Shown piece after piece: positions 32,882-33,941 of a stretch of DNA of 33,941 nucleotides; position 1 is the stretch's first letter, and each line of letters starts with the position of its first letter. Under the pieces are notes generated by a model that ran no database searches, was not told the origin of the DNA, and saw nothing but the letters and a program-made list of their open reading frames with translations. Position numbers and translations under genes: made by a program. The stretch comes from Endomicrobium sp. (lineage in GTDB: Bacteria; Elusimicrobiota; Endomicrobiia; Endomicrobiales; Endomicrobiaceae). The stretch is taken from contig JAISEM010000020.1 of the NCBI GenBank assembly GCA_031264105.1, forward strand, positions 1 through 33,941. The letters run 5' to 3'.

Positions 32882-33941
32882 TTATTTTTCCATTATTAAT
32901 ATATATTCCGTTGGATAAACAGAAACCTTATTTTTATCGCTCATTCTTGCAAACTTGCCCGTTTTTTCATCTCTAAAAGACGGCAAATTTTTCGAAGGAA
33001 TTTCCCTTTTGATAATATCAACAATTCTTAATCCCAAATTTTGCAATTGCTCGGCAAAAACTTCGGCATTCAATATCTCAACTCCCCTTAAACTGGTATT
33101 ACCGATGACAATACAAGTTTTTCCACCTTCTTTTAGCATCCTTTTCATTTCAACAAAAACCTGATTCATTTCGCTAAAATAGGTAGAAACTTCTTCTGCG
33201 ATTTTGGAATCTCTTTTTAGCAATTCATTCCTTATTTTTTCAGCGATCTCACTATTTAAAATCAAATCTTTTTTATTGTAATAAGAAGTACCAATAAACC
33301 TTTTGCGAAAATCATTTAAATCTTTCGTGTATTCCAACCACAAAGCTGTTAGTTGGTGTAAATCTGCATATTCATAAGAGGTAACATAAGGGGGCGATGT
33401 GACAATTAAACTAACGGAATTATCTTTGGCAGGGACACTTCTAGCGTCAGCGCAGTAAACTTGACTTAATATTTCCAAATGATTTTTTTCTTTTGATAAT
33501 TCGTAAAACTGATCGTTCCCTCTCATCATCACTTTTATTTGCTTGTAAAAAGTCGGTACAGGGTCAGAAGGTTTTTTGTTTATGTCCCTTGTCGGTTTAT
33601 TGCTTTTCTGCAACCAAATAGAACAGTTTTTCAAAATGTTAGAAAATCCGCAATAGAAAAAATCTCTAATATCCTCATCTTTTAATTTTGAAATTTCAGC
33701 AAAAATAAACGCAAGTTTTCTTTTTTTCTTCGGGCTTAAACCAGTAATCAATTCTCTCGTGTTCAGGCGCTTTTACTTCTGTATCTTTCTCATATGCGTC
33801 TAGCTTTATCTTAAGAGTAGCGAATGCTTCTTCAATTTTCTGTGGGTCAATAGGAGTAATTTTCGCTTTCGTAATTAGAACAGCTACTGGATTTATATCA
33901 ACTCCAACTGAACAACGTCCCATAACTTTTGATTCAACAAG
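32882..33941 (-). pseudogene. site-specific DNA methyltransferase, frameshifted, cut by window edge
   Basis: Two frames join in a run of seven A (plus-strand T at 33719-33726). The upstream part, open to the window edge, has the SAM-binding strand VGVDINPVAVLITKAK; it continues DYWFKPEEKK and then KLAFIFAEISKLKDEDIRDF. The catalytic motif is TSPPY, with SLIVTSPPYVTSYEYADL, which points to an N4-cytosine or N6-adenine amino-methyltransferase. GGKTCIVIGNT is a later motif. As one-base correction restores the whole protein, the gene may be recently dead, slippage-rescued or a read error. It heads the pair with the truncated nuclease gene. Confidence 0.8.

Overview
The window is AT-rich, gene-dense bacterial DNA with almost all genes on the minus strand. 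It encodes an anaerobic, fermentative bacterium: a Thermotoga-type three-subunit [FeFe]-hydrogenase (hydA, hydB, hydC), flavin-dependent thymidylate synthase, two-subunit glycyl-tRNA synthetase, and no respiratory genes. None of the six tRNA genes nor the tmRNA gene encodes its CCA end. Several genes are freshly broken (glgP, apt, a secreted coiled-coil protein, recombinase and restriction-modification genes), mostly by one-base shifts in A or T runs. This gene set and decay fit a genome-reduced, host-associated anaerobe such as an Endomicrobium-like member of Elusimicrobiota. That placement is inference; no rRNA is present to settle it.

Layout. 1-13.9 kb: one long co-directional block read right to left: purA, thyX, a Kef/NapA-type antiporter, a small secreted protein, hydC-hydB-hydA, ruvX, a 59-codon ORF, mltG, a cysteine desulfurase, a 41-residue membrane protein, yajQ, a response regulator, an RNA m5U methyltransferase and an edge fragment. 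13.9-17.4 kb: tRNA-Lys and tRNA-Glu with their own promoter, a structured element, and glyQ-glyS. 17.4-18.5 kb: two plus-strand genes, a dCMP deaminase-like gene and a secreted helical protein broken in two A-runs, ending at a shared terminator. 18.5-23.6 kb: a HAD phosphatase, the glgP pseudogene, tRNA-Arg, an apt pseudogene absent from the ORF track, a sigma-70 factor and tRNA-Pro. 23.6-27.0 kb: panD, an MscS channel, a DksA-like protein, an Orn/Lys/Arg decarboxylase, tRNA-Val and tRNA-Cys. 27.1-28.4 kb: plus-strand ybgC-like thioesterase, tadA and ssrA (tmRNA). 28.4-33.9 kb: an accessory region starting at the ssrA 3' end, with a large serine recombinase, the remnant of a second serine recombinase, an IS3-like element, small envelope genes and a decayed type II restriction-modification pair.

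How it works together. HydABC would oxidise NADH and reduced ferredoxin to make H2, next to a Na+/H+ antiporter. The cysteine desulfurase can supply sulfur for the many Fe-S clusters of HydABC. The dCMP deaminase and ThyX are successive steps to dTMP. RuvX, MltG, glyQS, tadA, ssrA, dksA and the sigma factor are housekeeping. The most unusual spot is the tadA-ssrA junction: tadA has no stop codon before the tmRNA begins, so the two genes overlap by 90 bases on the same strand. The tmRNA itself appears to encode an unusually long tag of about 23-24 codons.
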